Origin: an uncultured Clostridia bacterium
Lineage (GTDB): Bacteria; Bacillota; Clostridia; Oscillospirales; Acutalibacteraceae
NCBI GenBank assembly: GCA_944380725.1
Contig: CALWIK010000020.1
Span: 186,001 to 250,000 of the forward strand
Reading direction: 5' to 3'
Length of the DNA stretch: 64,000 nucleotides
Part shown: piece after piece, positions 18,616 to 27,330 of the stretch
Layout of the letters: each line of letters begins with the position of its first letter
Position numbering within the stretch: the first letter of the stretch is position 1
The notes under the pieces: model-generated
Database searches by the model: none
Told to the model about the DNA's origin: nothing
What the model saw: only the letters and a program-made list of their open reading frames with translations
Made by a program: the position numbers and the translations under genes

Positions 18616-19131
18616 TTGATATCTTTAATGCCTGATTTTTATTTTGAAAATGTTGTAGACATTAATATAAAATTTTTGCAAAAATACTGTATAAGAGCTG
18701 TTTTATTAGATATTGATAATACATTATCATATCATGGGAAAAACATACCATACAATGGAATAATAGAGTGGCTTGCTTTATTAGAAAAAGCAGGAATTAA
18801 AGCTGCTATTATCTCAAATAATAAAGAAGAACATGTGGGTGCAATTGCTAAAAATTTAAATATAAAATATTATATAGCAAAAGCGCATAAACCATATAAA
18901 GCTGGGTTTTATAGGGCCATTAATGTTTTAAAAGTAGAAAGAGAATATATATTGCTTATAGGAGATCAACTCTTTACAGATATTTTAGGAGCTAAGTTCG
19001 TTGGAATAAAATCAGTTTTAGTTGAGGCAAAAGATAAAAACGAACCTATGAATATAAAAATTAAACGATTTTTTGAAATACCAATAAAAGTGTTGATTAA
19101 AGCTAAATACAAAAAAATAGGAGAATTATAG
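18616..19131 (+). CDS. yqeG: YqeG-family HAD-IIIA phosphatase
   Basis: A 171-residue HAD-superfamily protein. Motif I is LLDIDNTL (nucleophile and acid Asp) near residue 33, motif II is AIISNNK, and motif III/IV is LLIGDQLFTDILGAKFVGIKSVLV. TTG at 18616 is the likely start, 5 bases after AGGTGA; the GTG at 18607 lies inside that site. YqeG relatives include mitochondrial phosphatidylglycerophosphate phosphatases, but the role in Firmicutes is not settled. The next gene, aroQ, starts 2 bases after the stop. Confidence 0.88.
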   Translation: MISLMPDFYFENVVDINIKFLQKYCIRAVLLDIDNTLSYHGKNIPYNGIIEWLALLEKAGIKAAIISNNKEEHVGAIAKNLNIKYYIAKAHKPYKAGFYRAINVLKVEREYILLIGDQLFTDILGAKFVGIKSVLVEAKDKNEPMNIKIKRFFEIPIKVLIKAKYKKIGEL

Positions 19132-19132
19132 A

Positions 19133-19564
19133 ATGAAAAAAGTCTTGATTTTACTGGGTCCAAATCTAAATATGATAGGAACTCGTGAGCAAAATATTTA
19201 TGGTAAAGAAAGTTTAGATAATATTAAACAACAAATTTTAACTAAGGCAAAAGATAAAAATTTATTGTGCGAAGTTTTTCAGTCGAATTGGGAAGGTGCA
19301 TTAATTGATAAAATTCAAGAGGCTAATGAAAAATTTGATGGTATTATATTAAATGCTGGAGCTTTAAGTCATTATAGTTTAGCTATTCGAGATGCAATTG
19401 CTTCTATTAATATACCTTGTGTTGAAGTACATATGTCTAACATTTATGCAAGAGAAATTTATCGTAGGAGGTCTGTGATCTCTGAGGTTTGTAAAGGGCA
19501 AATTACTGGATTTGGAAAAAACGTTTATTTTTTATCAATTGATGCTATAATTGATTTAATTTGA
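19133..19564 (+). CDS. aroQ: 3-dehydroquinate dehydratase, type II
   Basis: Converts 3-dehydroquinate to 3-dehydroshikimate in the shikimate pathway. The 143-residue length is typical for the type II enzyme. It shows GPNLNMIGTREQNIYG (catalytic Tyr in the flexible loop, residue 24), NAGALSHYSLAIRDAI (Asn and His of the active site) and VEVHMSNIYAREIYRRRS (catalytic His near 102). The ribosome site GGAG lies at the end of yqeG. It is probably cotranscribed with yqeG and the following M24 peptidase, a common clostridial arrangement. Confidence 0.95.
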   Translation: MKKVLILLGPNLNMIGTREQNIYGKESLDNIKQQILTKAKDKNLLCEVFQSNWEGALIDKIQEANEKFDGIILNAGALSHYSLAIRDAIASINIPCVEVHMSNIYAREIYRRRSVISEVCKGQITGFGKNVYFLSIDAIIDLI

Positions 19565-19579
19565 GGAGCAAGTTTATTT

Positions 19580-20671
19580 ATGATAAGTAGGTTAGAAAGG
19601 TTGATGAAAAAATTACCTTTTTATGAGTGTGATAAAAAGGTCGATGCGGCTATGATTTTTTCTGAAATAAACAGAATGTATTTTTCTGGTTTTAAATCTA
19701 GTAACGGTGTTATTTTGCTAACTCGCAACGAATGCTATTTTATTACTGACTTTAGATATTACGAAGCGGCTATTAATAATATAAAAAATATGAAAGTAGT
19801 AATAGCCTCAGATTTAAAAAAGGATCTCTTAGAAATAATAAAAAAACATAATATCAAAAATATATTATTGGAATGTAACGGGCTAAGTCTAGCTGAAAGT
19901 CTTAAATTTGAAAAATGGATAGAAAAAGAAAATGTTTTATTTATAAAAAGCACTATTTTAGAAGATATTATAAGTTCAATTAGATCTATAAAAGAAAACA
20001 AAGAACTTAAAAACATAAAAGTTGCTCAAGAAATTTCAGAAAAAGCTTTAAATGAGCTATTGTCAACTTTAAAACCTGGAATGCGTGAAAAAGAAATTGC
20101 ATTTAATTTAGAATTTTTAATAAGAAAAGAGGGAGCAGAGGCGACTTCTTTTGACTTAATTGTTGCCAGTGGAAAAAATAGTTCTATGCCTCATGCTGTG
20201 CCAACAGATAAACCATTAAAAAATGGAGATTTTGTTACAATTGATATGGGAGCAGTGTACAATGGATATCGTAGCGATATGACTAGAACTGTGGCTTTGG
20301 GCAAAATTTCAGAAAAACAAAGGTCAGTTTATAATTTGGTTATAGCCGCTCAAAATAAGGCTATAAAGTCAATAAAAAGCGGTGTTTTATGTAAAAAAAT
20401 TGATAAAATTGCAAGATGTTTTATTTATGAAAATGGTTATGAAGGCTGTTTTGGCCATGCGTTAGGGCATGGTGTAGGGTTAGAAATTCATGAAAGTCCA
20501 TTTTTATCGGCACGATCAAAACAAGTCTTAAAATCTGGTATGGTTGTTACTATTGAACCGGGTATATATTTGAAAAACGAGTTTGGTGTTAGAATAGAAG
20601 ACATGGTTGTTGTTACTGAACAAGGTTGTCAAAACCTAACGTTTGCAAATAAGGAGCTAGTTGTTATATAA
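19580..20671 (+). CDS. M24-family Xaa-Pro aminopeptidase/dipeptidase
   Basis: A cytoplasmic metallopeptidase of the pita-bread fold that removes residues before proline. The 363 residues have a creatinase-like N-terminal domain (1-130) and the catalytic domain. The five metal ligands are visible: Asp in VTIDMGAVYNGY, Asp in RSDMTRTV, His in GHALGHGVGLEIHE, Glu in VVTIEPGIYL and Glu in GVRIEDMVVV. GAGGAG precedes the ATG. The family is often annotated PepP or PepQ; which substrate length it prefers cannot be told from sequence. It is often followed by efp in clostridia, but here an AI-2E permease follows. Confidence 0.92.
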   Translation: MISRLERLMKKLPFYECDKKVDAAMIFSEINRMYFSGFKSSNGVILLTRNECYFITDFRYYEAAINNIKNMKVVIASDLKKDLLEIIKKHNIKNILLECNGLSLAESLKFEKWIEKENVLFIKSTILEDIISSIRSIKENKELKNIKVAQEISEKALNELLSTLKPGMREKEIAFNLEFLIRKEGAEATSFDLIVASGKNSSMPHAVPTDKPLKNGDFVTIDMGAVYNGYRSDMTRTVALGKISEKQRSVYNLVIAAQNKAIKSIKSGVLCKKIDKIARCFIYENGYEGCFGHALGHGVGLEIHESPFLSARSKQVLKSGMVVTIEPGIYLKNEFGVRIEDMVVVTEQGCQNLTFANKELVVI

Positions 20672-20695
20672 TTAAATATAAAAAGGAGTTAGGTA

Positions 20696-21784
20696 GTGGA
20701 TAAAAACTTAAAAAACAAATTGATTCTTATTACATATGCTATTGCGATATTTTATGTATTTAAAAATATTTTTATTTTTTGGAATGGCGTATGTAAATTC
20801 ATTGCATTATTAATGCCATTTATATATGGTTTTGTGCTTGCTTATATTGTTAACTGGCCAACTAATTTTTTTGAAAAAAATCTTTTTAAAAATTATTGTA
20901 AAAGTGAAAAAAGTAGAAAAATTTTGTCTATATTTTCTGCATACATAATTGTATTTGGATTCTGCTCGTTTATTTTTATTATTATTGTTCCGCAGATTAT
21001 TGTAAGTTTAAATCAGCTAATTTCTAATTCTAGCAGCTATACAATTTCTTTTAGAAATTTTTTAGAGGAGATTTTTTCAATCTTACATATAAAAAATTTT
21101 GTACAACTTGATAATTTAACAGAAAAAGCTTTCACTTTTTTAAGTAACGAAACTTTTGTTGTTAGATTTTTGGACTTTATGCGAAATCTTGCAACAGTAA
21201 CTTATAATTGGGTTATTGGAATTATTATATCTTTTTATTTTATGTTTAATAAAGAGAATCTATTGCATAAGTTAAGTAAACTTTCTAGCCTTTGTTTAGG
21301 ATCAAAAATATATAAAAACACGGTAGATATTTTAAATATGTCGCATAATGTAGTTGGAAAATTTATTATCGGAAAAATTATTGACTCTTTTATTATTGGA
21401 GTTTTGTGCTTTATTGGAACAACTGTTTTAATGATACCTTATTCTTTGCTTATAAGTGTAATTGTTGGGATTACAAATGTTATTCCGTTTTTTGGACCTT
21501 TTTTGGGAGCTATCCCTTGTATAATTATTTTATTTGTGATTGATCCTGTAAAAGCGTTATGGTTTTCTATATTCATTCTTATTTTGCAGCAAGTAGATGG
21601 AAATATTATTGGGCCCAAAATTTTAGGCAGTTCAATTGGAATCTCTGCTATATTTATAATGTTTAGTGTTATAATTGGTGGAGGACTATTTGGAATACCT
21701 GGAATGATTTTAGGTGTACCGGTTTTTGCAATTTTATACAATTTAGGTTCAGCATTTATAAATAAAATAGAGCAGGGAGATTAA
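20696..21784 (+). CDS. AI-2E family transporter (membrane permease)
   Basis: A 362-residue polytopic membrane protein with about eight hydrophobic spans. It carries the family features: an N-terminal pair of spans, the central hydrophilic region with LIGKIIDSFIIG-type sequence near 222-235, the GITNVIPFFGPFLGAIP motif near 258, and the C-terminal GGGLFGIPGMILGVPVFAIL. Relatives export small molecules (E. coli TqsA, AI-2) or ions (Na+/H+ antiporters), so the substrate is open. The start is GTG, 6 bases after an AAGGAG(TTAGG) site. Confidence 0.88.
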   Translation: MDKNLKNKLILITYAIAIFYVFKNIFIFWNGVCKFIALLMPFIYGFVLAYIVNWPTNFFEKNLFKNYCKSEKSRKILSIFSAYIIVFGFCSFIFIIIVPQIIVSLNQLISNSSSYTISFRNFLEEIFSILHIKNFVQLDNLTEKAFTFLSNETFVVRFLDFMRNLATVTYNWVIGIIISFYFMFNKENLLHKLSKLSSLCLGSKIYKNTVDILNMSHNVVGKFIIGKIIDSFIIGVLCFIGTTVLMIPYSLLISVIVGITNVIPFFGPFLGAIPCIIILFVIDPVKALWFSIFILILQQVDGNIIGPKILGSSIGISAIFIMFSVIIGGGLFGIPGMILGVPVFAILYNLGSAFINKIEQGD

Positions 21785-21791
21785 CGATAAC

Positions 21792-22871
21792 ATGAAGAAG
21801 ATAGCATTAATAATGGCTGGTGGTAGGGGCGAGCGATTTTGGCCTAAAAGTAGACGAAATATGCCAAAACAATTTCTGTCTTTGACAAAAGATGGACTTA
21901 CTATGATTCAGCATACTGTTAACAGAATTTTACCTATTATTGATATAGAAGATGTTTTTATTTCTACTAATATTGAGTATGCTGCGCTGGTAAAGACTCA
22001 ACTTCCTAACTTGCCAGAAAAAAATATTCTATATGAACCTATTTCTAAAAACACTGCACCTTGTATTGCAATGGCAGCAGGGCATATAAAAAACAAATAC
22101 AATGATGCTATAATGATAGTATTGCCTTCGGACCATCTAATAAAAAATAACGAGATGTATTTGGATACGTTAAAAGATGCCTGTAATGTTGCTGAAATAA
22201 ATGCTAATTTATTAACGATTGGAATATTGCCAACTCATCCAGAAACAGGTTATGGATATATTAAATTTAATAATAAGAAAAAAATTTTTGAAAATAGCGC
22301 TGCTTTTAAAGTTGAAAGCTTTGTAGAAAAACCTAATATGGATAAAGCTAAAGAATATTTATCTTGTGGAACATATTTATGGAATAGCGGAATTTTCATC
22401 TGGAAAGTTTCTTCAATAATTGAAAATTTTAGATTAAATTTGCCCAGTATGTATATTGGTATACAGTCAATAATATCTGCAAAGGATTCAGAAAATTATA
22501 AGGATATTTTGCAAAAAATTTTTAATGATTTTGAATCTATTTCTATAGATTATGGAATATTAGAAAAAGCTAAAAATATCTTTGTAATTCCTGGTACATT
22601 TGGTTGGGATGATGTTGGGTCATGGCTTTCGATTGAAAGACTAAATAAAACTGACGATTTAAATAATGTTATCAATGGCAACGTGATATCGGTTGATACA
22701 AAAAATAGTATAATTCAATGTGAAAAAAAATTATTTGCTTTGGTCGGAGTAGAAGATTTAATCATTGTGGATACAAAAGATGCAACATTAATTTGTAAAA
22801 AATCAGATGCTAATAAAATAAAAAGAATTATAGAAAACTTAAAAATTTGCAACAGAAAAGAATATTTTTAA
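21792..22871 (+). CDS. manC: Mannose-1-phosphate guanylyltransferase
   Basis: Makes GDP-mannose from mannose-1-phosphate and GTP for glycan synthesis. The 359 residues comprise only the nucleotidyltransferase domain, without the C-terminal cupin isomerase half of bifunctional enzymes. The signature MAGGRGERFWPKSRRNMPKQFL is at 9-30, VLPSDHLI near 114, ETGYGYIKF near 151, FVEKPN near 178, LWNSGIFIWK near 196 and GTFGWDDVGSW near 271. It follows the AI-2E permease by 7 bases. No other GDP-sugar genes are nearby. Confidence 0.93.
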   Translation: MKKIALIMAGGRGERFWPKSRRNMPKQFLSLTKDGLTMIQHTVNRILPIIDIEDVFISTNIEYAALVKTQLPNLPEKNILYEPISKNTAPCIAMAAGHIKNKYNDAIMIVLPSDHLIKNNEMYLDTLKDACNVAEINANLLTIGILPTHPETGYGYIKFNNKKKIFENSAAFKVESFVEKPNMDKAKEYLSCGTYLWNSGIFIWKVSSIIENFRLNLPSMYIGIQSIISAKDSENYKDILQKIFNDFESISIDYGILEKAKNIFVIPGTFGWDDVGSWLSIERLNKTDDLNNVINGNVISVDTKNSIIQCEKKLFALVGVEDLIIVDTKDATLICKKSDANKIKRIIENLKICNRKEYF

Positions 22872-22966
22872 ATTTAAAAGTAATTATGAAAATATTAATA
22901 ATTAATTTGGCTACAGTGATATTTATTGACCTGTGCCTTTTTTTATTTTTTATATTAATTACTTAT

Positions 22967-23003
22967 TGCGACAAAAAATAATTGTAATAGAAGATAATAT
23001 AAT
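22967..23003 (+). promoter_or_regulatory. Spo0A box and -10 of the spoIIGA-sigE operon
   Basis: TGCGACAA (22967-22974) matches the reverse form of the Spo0A box (TTCGACAA) at 7 of 8 positions. A perfect TATAAT (22998-23003) lies 23 bases downstream. This puts the box around -36 to -43, the place where Spo0A~P activates sigma-A promoters with poor -35 spacing, as at Bacillus spoIIG. The Spo0A link is inference from this geometry and the genes served. Confidence 0.55.
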
Positions 23004-23032
23004 TGATAAAATACGTGTGTAGGGAGGAGGAT

Positions 23033-23917
23033 ATGAAACAGACTATATACGTTGATGTTCTTATATCTATAAATCTTTTTATAAATTATTTTTTGCTTTT
23101 ATCTGTTGCAAAGATATTAAAATTAAAAGTTATGCGAAAACGATTAGTTTTAGCTGCTTTTGTTGGAGCAATTTATTCTTTGACTATTTTTTTTCCAAGA
23201 ATAAATTTTGTTTTTTCTTTGATTATAAGGCTTATTATGTCAGCTTCTATAGTGCTTTTAGCTTTTAGATGGGTAAGTGTTAAATCATTCATTAAGATTA
23301 TTATGATTTTTTATGGAATAAACTTTCTTTTTGGAGGATTTATATTTTGCTTGTGGTATTTTATAAATCCAAATGGAATTTTTATTAATAATAATATGAT
23401 ATACTTTAATTTATCGCCGCTTTTTTTAATTTTTGCAACGTTTATATCTTATTTATTAATACGTCTATTTGATAGGTTTTGCGGACACAAAAATGGAATA
23501 ACATTTGACTGTGAAATCTTTATAAAATTTAAAGATAAGTCAATAATATTAAACGCTAAAGTTGACACAGGGAATACCCTAAAAGAGCCTTTCTCCGGTT
23601 TGCCTGTAATTGTTGCGCAGTACAAATTTATTGAAGAAATTCTACCAGAATCAATTAAAGAATATTTCTATGTGTGCAATATAATAAACCCTCAAGAAAA
23701 AAATTTATATGATATACAAAAATTGAAAAATTTTAGACTAGTTCCTTTTAAAACAATATCTGGAAGAGGTCTTCTTCCAGCATTCAAAGCAAATTATATA
23801 AAAATTTTATCTTCTAATAGTCAAGCGACACAAAAAGAGGCTTATATTGCAGTGTGTAAAGAAAAAATATTCAACGACGAATATCACGCCTTAATTAATC
23901 CTGATCTTGTAGAATAA
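23033..23917 (+). CDS. spoIIGA: Sporulation sigma-E factor processing peptidase SpoIIGA
   Basis: Membrane-embedded aspartic protease that removes the pro-sequence of sigma-E in the mother cell after a signal from SpoIIR. The ATG at 23033 follows a perfect GGGAGGAGG; the protein has 294 residues. Five hydrophobic spans fill residues 1-150 (starting IYVDVLISINLFINYFLL, typical of the family). The C-terminal protease domain carries the catalytic VDTGNTLKEPFSGLPV near 182, then RLVPFKTISGRGLLPAFKA near 247. sigE follows 15 bases later, the conserved pairing. Confidence 0.95.
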   Translation: MKQTIYVDVLISINLFINYFLLLSVAKILKLKVMRKRLVLAAFVGAIYSLTIFFPRINFVFSLIIRLIMSASIVLLAFRWVSVKSFIKIIMIFYGINFLFGGFIFCLWYFINPNGIFINNNMIYFNLSPLFLIFATFISYLLIRLFDRFCGHKNGITFDCEIFIKFKDKSIILNAKVDTGNTLKEPFSGLPVIVAQYKFIEEILPESIKEYFYVCNIINPQEKNLYDIQKLKNFRLVPFKTISGRGLLPAFKANYIKILSSNSQATQKEAYIAVCKEKIFNDEYHALINPDLVE

Positions 23918-23932
23918 AAAGGAGCAATTTAA

Positions 23933-24655
23933 ATGCAATATTATTTTGTTTCAAATAAAATTTTGCTTTGGTTAATTAACTTTTTAAAAAAATTAAATCT
24001 AATTGATGAAATCTATTATATAAATGGTTCAGAAACTTTGCCTCCGCCTTTAACAAAATCTCAAGAATTAAAAATAATAAATGATATAAAAAATGGCGTA
24101 AAAGGAGCCAGAGAACCTCTCATAATACATAATTTAAGACTTGTTGTTTATATTGCTAAAAAATTTGACTCTACAGGTACAAATGTAGAAGATCTTGTTT
24201 CTATTGGAACTATTGGGCTTATTAAAGCTGTCAATACTTTTTGCCCTGAAAAAAATATTAAGCTTGCCACGTATGCGTCAAGATGTATCGAAAATGAAAT
24301 TTTAATGTATCTTAGAAAGAGCTCCCAAATAAAAAATGATATTTCTATAGATGAGCCACTTAAAGTTGACTGGGATGGAAACGAATTATTACTGTCTGAT
24401 ATTCTAGGTAGTGAACATGATATTGTAAATAAGCGTATAGAGCAAGAAGCAGAAAGTCAAATTTTGCTCAAGGCTATTTCAAAGCTGTCAAACAGAGAAA
24501 GAAGTATTATGGAATTACGATTTGGACTTTCTGGCAATCAAGAACATACTCAAAAAGAAGTAGCAGATTCTTTGGGAATATCTCAATCTTACATATCTAG
24601 ACTTGAAAAAAGAATTTTTCAGCGCCTAAAAAGAGATTTAGAAAGGGTTGGATGA
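23933..24655 (+). CDS. sigE: RNA polymerase sporulation sigma factor sigma-E
   Basis: Mother-cell sigma factor, made as inactive pro-sigma-E. The 240 residues begin with the amphipathic pro-sequence (about 27 residues, [18 protein letters not shown]) and the usual junction [12 protein letters not shown]. Region 2 contains [12 protein letters not shown] and [19 protein letters not shown], with -10 recognition in [18 protein letters not shown]. Region 4 has the helix-turn-helix [35 protein letters not shown] precedes the ATG. In Bacillus and many clostridia sigG follows; here a convergent Xer recombinase does instead. Confidence 0.97.
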   Translation: MQYYFVSNKILLWLINFLKKLNLIDEIYYINGSETLPPPLTKSQELKIINDIKNGVKGAREPLIIHNLRLVVYIAKKFDSTGTNVEDLVSIGTIGLIKAVNTFCPEKNIKLATYASRCIENEILMYLRKSSQIKNDISIDEPLKVDWDGNELLLSDILGSEHDIVNKRIEQEAESQILLKAISKLSNRERSIMELRFGLSGNQEHTQKEVADSLGISQSYISRLEKRIFQRLKRDLERVG

Positions 24656-24671
24656 AGCTAAATAAAAAGTA

Positions 24672-25640
24672 TCATTTTATTTTTGACAAGGGATTAGCGG
24701 AGGCTGCTTTTTGCAATTGTTTATTAGAGAGGTGTGTGTAGATTTCTGTTGTTCCAAGGTTAGAATGACCCAAAATATCTTTTAAAACTCTAATGTCAAC
24801 ATTCCCATATTGATACATTAAGGTTGCCGCTGTATGGCGAAGCTTATGAACAGAATATCCTAAACTATCTAAGTCAATTTTTTTTAAATATTTTTTTACT
24901 ATAAATTGAACCGTTTTTGGACTAATTCTTTTATTAAATTTGCTTATGAATAATGCGTTTTTATCCTTTAAATTATTTTTAGGGCGCACTATCATATACT
25001 CTGATAGGGCAGATAAGCAAGCTTCGTTTAAATATACGATTCGTTCTTTATTGCCTTTTCCTGTAAGTTTTAACGTATTATCATTTCTTATATCGGCCAA
25101 ATTTATTCCTACAAGTTCTGATAGCCTCATACCACAGTTTAAAAATAAAGTAATTATACAATAGTCACGTTCTTTAAATGGGCCGTTTATACTTTTTAAA
25201 AGATCTATGCTTTGTTCTAAAGTTAAAAATTTAGGCAAAGCAGATTTTTTTTTAGGCATATCTAAATCTTTTGTTGGGTTTTCTTCTAAAAGCCCCACCT
25301 TATTGACAAGGTAATAAAAAAGTGATTTTAAACTAGAAATTTTTCTCGATCTGGTTGCAGCGTTATTATTACGTTCAATCAGCAGATAATTTAAATATTC
25401 ATATATGTCGGTAGTAGTTATTTTTTTTATTATGTCAATTGTTATGTCATTTATGGAAATTTTTTCAAACAAAATATTTTCTGGAACTAATTTTTTTGAA
25501 TATTTAATATATCTAAAAAAGGTTCTCAAGTCAATATAATACTCATTTATAGTTTTTGCTGACTTACCTTTTACTGTTTGCATGTATCCTAAAAAATCAA
25601 TTAAAATTTTAGGAGCTTCATAAATTATACTTGTTTTCAT
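24672..25640 (-). CDS. Tyrosine recombinase, XerC/XerD type
   Basis: Site-specific recombinase probably resolving chromosome dimers. I prefer the ATG at 25640 (322 residues, AAAGGA 12 bases upstream); an ATG at 25697 in the same frame would add 19 basic residues with no ribosome site. The SAM-like core-binding domain (1-110) includes KTINEYYIDLRTFFRYI. The catalytic residues are complete: Arg in NCGMRLSELVGI, Lys in GKGNKERIV, His-x-x-Arg in HKLRHTAATL, His in LGHSNLGTTEIYTH, and the nucleophile Tyr in EIYTHLS. It lacks the extra arm-binding domain of phage integrases and has no att-like repeats or excisionase beside it, so a housekeeping role fits best. Confidence 0.85.
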   Translation of the reverse strand: MKTSIIYEAPKILIDFLGYMQTVKGKSAKTINEYYIDLRTFFRYIKYSKKLVPENILFEKISINDITIDIIKKITTTDIYEYLNYLLIERNNNAATRSRKISSLKSLFYYLVNKVGLLEENPTKDLDMPKKKSALPKFLTLEQSIDLLKSINGPFKERDYCIITLFLNCGMRLSELVGINLADIRNDNTLKLTGKGNKERIVYLNEACLSALSEYMIVRPKNNLKDKNALFISKFNKRISPKTVQFIVKKYLKKIDLDSLGYSVHKLRHTAATLMYQYGNVDIRVLKDILGHSNLGTTEIYTHLSNKQLQKAASANPLSKIK

Positions 25641-25747
25641 ATATTTTTTAATTCCTTTCAAGCGTTGTTTTTTATAATTATATTTTATTTTCTTCATAAA
25701 ATCTAGATTATTAATTATACAAAAGATTTATTTTGTATAATTAAGTA

Positions 25748-25773
25748 GGTAAAATTAATTTTTAAATTTTACC
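25748..25773. repeat. Inverted repeat in the divergent xer / Cys-rich gene intergenic region
   Basis: GGTAAAATT (25748-25756) and AATTTTACC (25765-25773) form a perfect 9-bp inverted repeat with an 8-base centre, midway between two divergent genes. It may be an operator or a weak hairpin; no strong T-run follows on either strand. Confidence 0.4.
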
Positions 25774-25856
25774 AATAAAATTTCCCTTCTTTTTCTCGAA
25801 TATGTATTTGTATTAATACTAAATCTAATTTATATAGATATAGTGAGGTGAATTTT

Positions 25857-26000
25857 ATGTCTTTAATTTTTTGCGACAATGATTGTATTTATCAAAAAGA
25901 TGGATACTGCATTTTAGAAACGCCCACAGTTGTAAGTGAAAATAAAAATTTATGCGAAAATTGCATACATTATAAAAGAAATCCAAGTAAAAAAACTTAA
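25857..26000 (+). CDS. Small cysteine-rich protein (47 aa)
   Basis: A short gene with a good ribosome site (GTGAGGTG, 6 bases before the ATG). Five Cys are spaced C6-x3-C10-x7-C18-x14-C33-x2-C36 (FCDNDCIYQKDGYCILE, then LCENCIHY), which suggests a bound metal or disulfides. Small clostridial proteins with this NCxxQKDGxCxLE pattern are common and often mis-named hydroxymyristoyl-ACP dehydratase; their function is unknown. A possible promoter is TTGTAT (25808-25813), 17 bases, TATATA (25831-25836). It stands alone, convergent with plsC. Confidence 0.75.
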   Translation: MSLIFCDNDCIYQKDGYCILETPTVVSENKNLCENCIHYKRNPSKKT

Positions 26001-26024
26001 AATTAATAAAATAAAATATTATAC

Positions 26025-26639
26025 TTATTTAATTTGAGGGCTTAACTTTTTTATGTTTTCCATAATAATTCTACTTGCAGTTCGAATTGATTTACTGCTA
26101 TCATCCGCAAGATTAAGTCGAGAAATATTTATTGGTTCTCCAATAGAAATTATATTCTTTTTAAAGAGTTTAACTTTATGCTCTTTTTTTCCGGTTATAC
26201 AAACAGGAACAATTGATTTGCCTGTCTTATAAGCAATAACTGCACAACCTGTTTTTGGACGCAAGAATTCATTGTTTTTAGATCGAGTCCCTTCTATAAA
26301 AAGTCCCAGTTGTTTACCATTTTTTAATATTCTTTCTGCATTTTCGATTGCAGAGGTATCTCCCTTGCCTCGATTTACTGGGAAAGCTCCTACAGTTTTA
26401 AAAGCTTTTTCTAAAATTTTAAATTTAAATAGTTCTGCTTTTGCCATAAAATAAATTTGCCTTTTAAAAGTAATTGCAAGTAACACTGGATCTGCGTTTG
26501 AAGTATGGTTAGGACAGATAATAATTCCCCCACTATTAGGAAGATTTTCAAGACCATTTATTTCCAATCTATATAAAATTTTAACCACAGGTCTTATAAT
26601 AGTTACAATAAACCAATACAATTTACTTTCTTTCATCAT
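26025..26639 (-). CDS. plsC: 1-acyl-sn-glycerol-3-phosphate acyltransferase
   Basis: Adds the second acyl chain to lysophosphatidic acid at the membrane. The 204 residues show the HX4D motif NHTSNADPVLLA near 44, the FMAKAELFK stretch, AFPVNRG, and the second motif FIEGTRSKN near 116, with the final VPVCITG. A hydrophobic N-terminus suggests membrane association. It overlaps the end of cmk by 17 bases, so the two are cotranscribed, the usual cmk-plsC order of clostridia. With plsX in this window it covers two of the three phosphatidate steps. Confidence 0.93.
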   Translation of the reverse strand: MMKESKLYWFIVTIIRPVVKILYRLEINGLENLPNSGGIIICPNHTSNADPVLLAITFKRQIYFMAKAELFKFKILEKAFKTVGAFPVNRGKGDTSAIENAERILKNGKQLGLFIEGTRSKNNEFLRPKTGCAVIAYKTGKSIVPVCITGKKEHKVKLFKKNIISIGEPINISRLNLADDSSKSIRTASRIIMENIKKLSPQIK

Positions 26640-27306
26640 TATCTAATTTTCCTAACTTATCTTTTATCAAATTTAGAACTAAATCCACGGATTCTTTAAA
26701 GTTATAATTACTCGTATCTAAAATAACAGCATCTGTTGCAGGTTTTAAAGGAGCAACCGGTCTGTTTGAGTCATTATAATCTCTCTTTATTATATCATTA
26801 AGAACTTCCTCATAAGTAACATTACAGTTTTTTTCAATTAATTCTCTATACCGTCTTTTTGAACGTTCTTCTAACGAAGCCGTAAGAAATATTTTAACTT
26901 GAGCATCTGGCAAAATTACGGTTCCAATATCCCTACCATCCATTATGATATTATTTTTTTTTGCTAGATCCCGTTGTAAATTTAATAAAAACTTTCTTAC
27001 ACTCAAAAAAGCAGAGACTTTTGATGCAGACATGGAAATTTCTGGTGTTCTTATTTTATCTGAAACATCTTCATCAAACAAAAATACTTTTTGTTCTCCA
27101 TTTATAAATCTTAAACTCAGCTTAATCTCGTTTAGTTTTTTCTTAATACTTTCTTCATCGGTGAATTCATTTCGTACAACATAAAGGCCAATAACTCGGT
27201 ACAAAGCCCCAGTATCGACATAAATATACGAAAGTTTTTTAGAAACAGCCTTTGCAACCGTACTCTTTCCAGCTCCAGCAGGCCCATCTATTGCTATCGA
27301 AATCAC
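26623..27306 (-). CDS. cmk: Cytidylate kinase
   Basis: Phosphorylates CMP and dCMP with ATP. The 227 residues start with the P-loop IDGPAGAGKSTVAKAV at 5-20. The CMP-binding YVDTGALYRVIGLY, the DGRDIGTVILPDA motif near 122 and the lid RSKRRYREL follow, then RDYNDSNRPVAPLKPA near 172, typical of the family. GGAG precedes the ATG. It is read before plsC. Confidence 0.95.
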   Translation of the reverse strand: MISIAIDGPAGAGKSTVAKAVSKKLSYIYVDTGALYRVIGLYVVRNEFTDEESIKKKLNEIKLSLRFINGEQKVFLFDEDVSDKIRTPEISMSASKVSAFLSVRKFLLNLQRDLAKKNNIIMDGRDIGTVILPDAQVKIFLTASLEERSKRRYRELIEKNCNVTYEEVLNDIIKRDYNDSNRPVAPLKPATDAVILDTSNYNFKESVDLVLNLIKDKLGKLDNDERK

Positions 27307-27330
27307 ATTTTTCTCCTTATCAATAAAAAT

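Noticed and set aside
22886-22981. A 31-codon hydrophobic frame between manC and spoIIGA
   Set aside because: It has no ribosome site and overlaps the Spo0A box and promoter region of spoIIGA; AT-rich DNA gives such hydrophobic frames by chance.
24672-25697. The Xer recombinase as an integrase of a mobile element
   Set aside because: No arm-binding domain, no excisionase, no att-like direct repeats, no tRNA and no change in neighbours; housekeeping Xer fits better.
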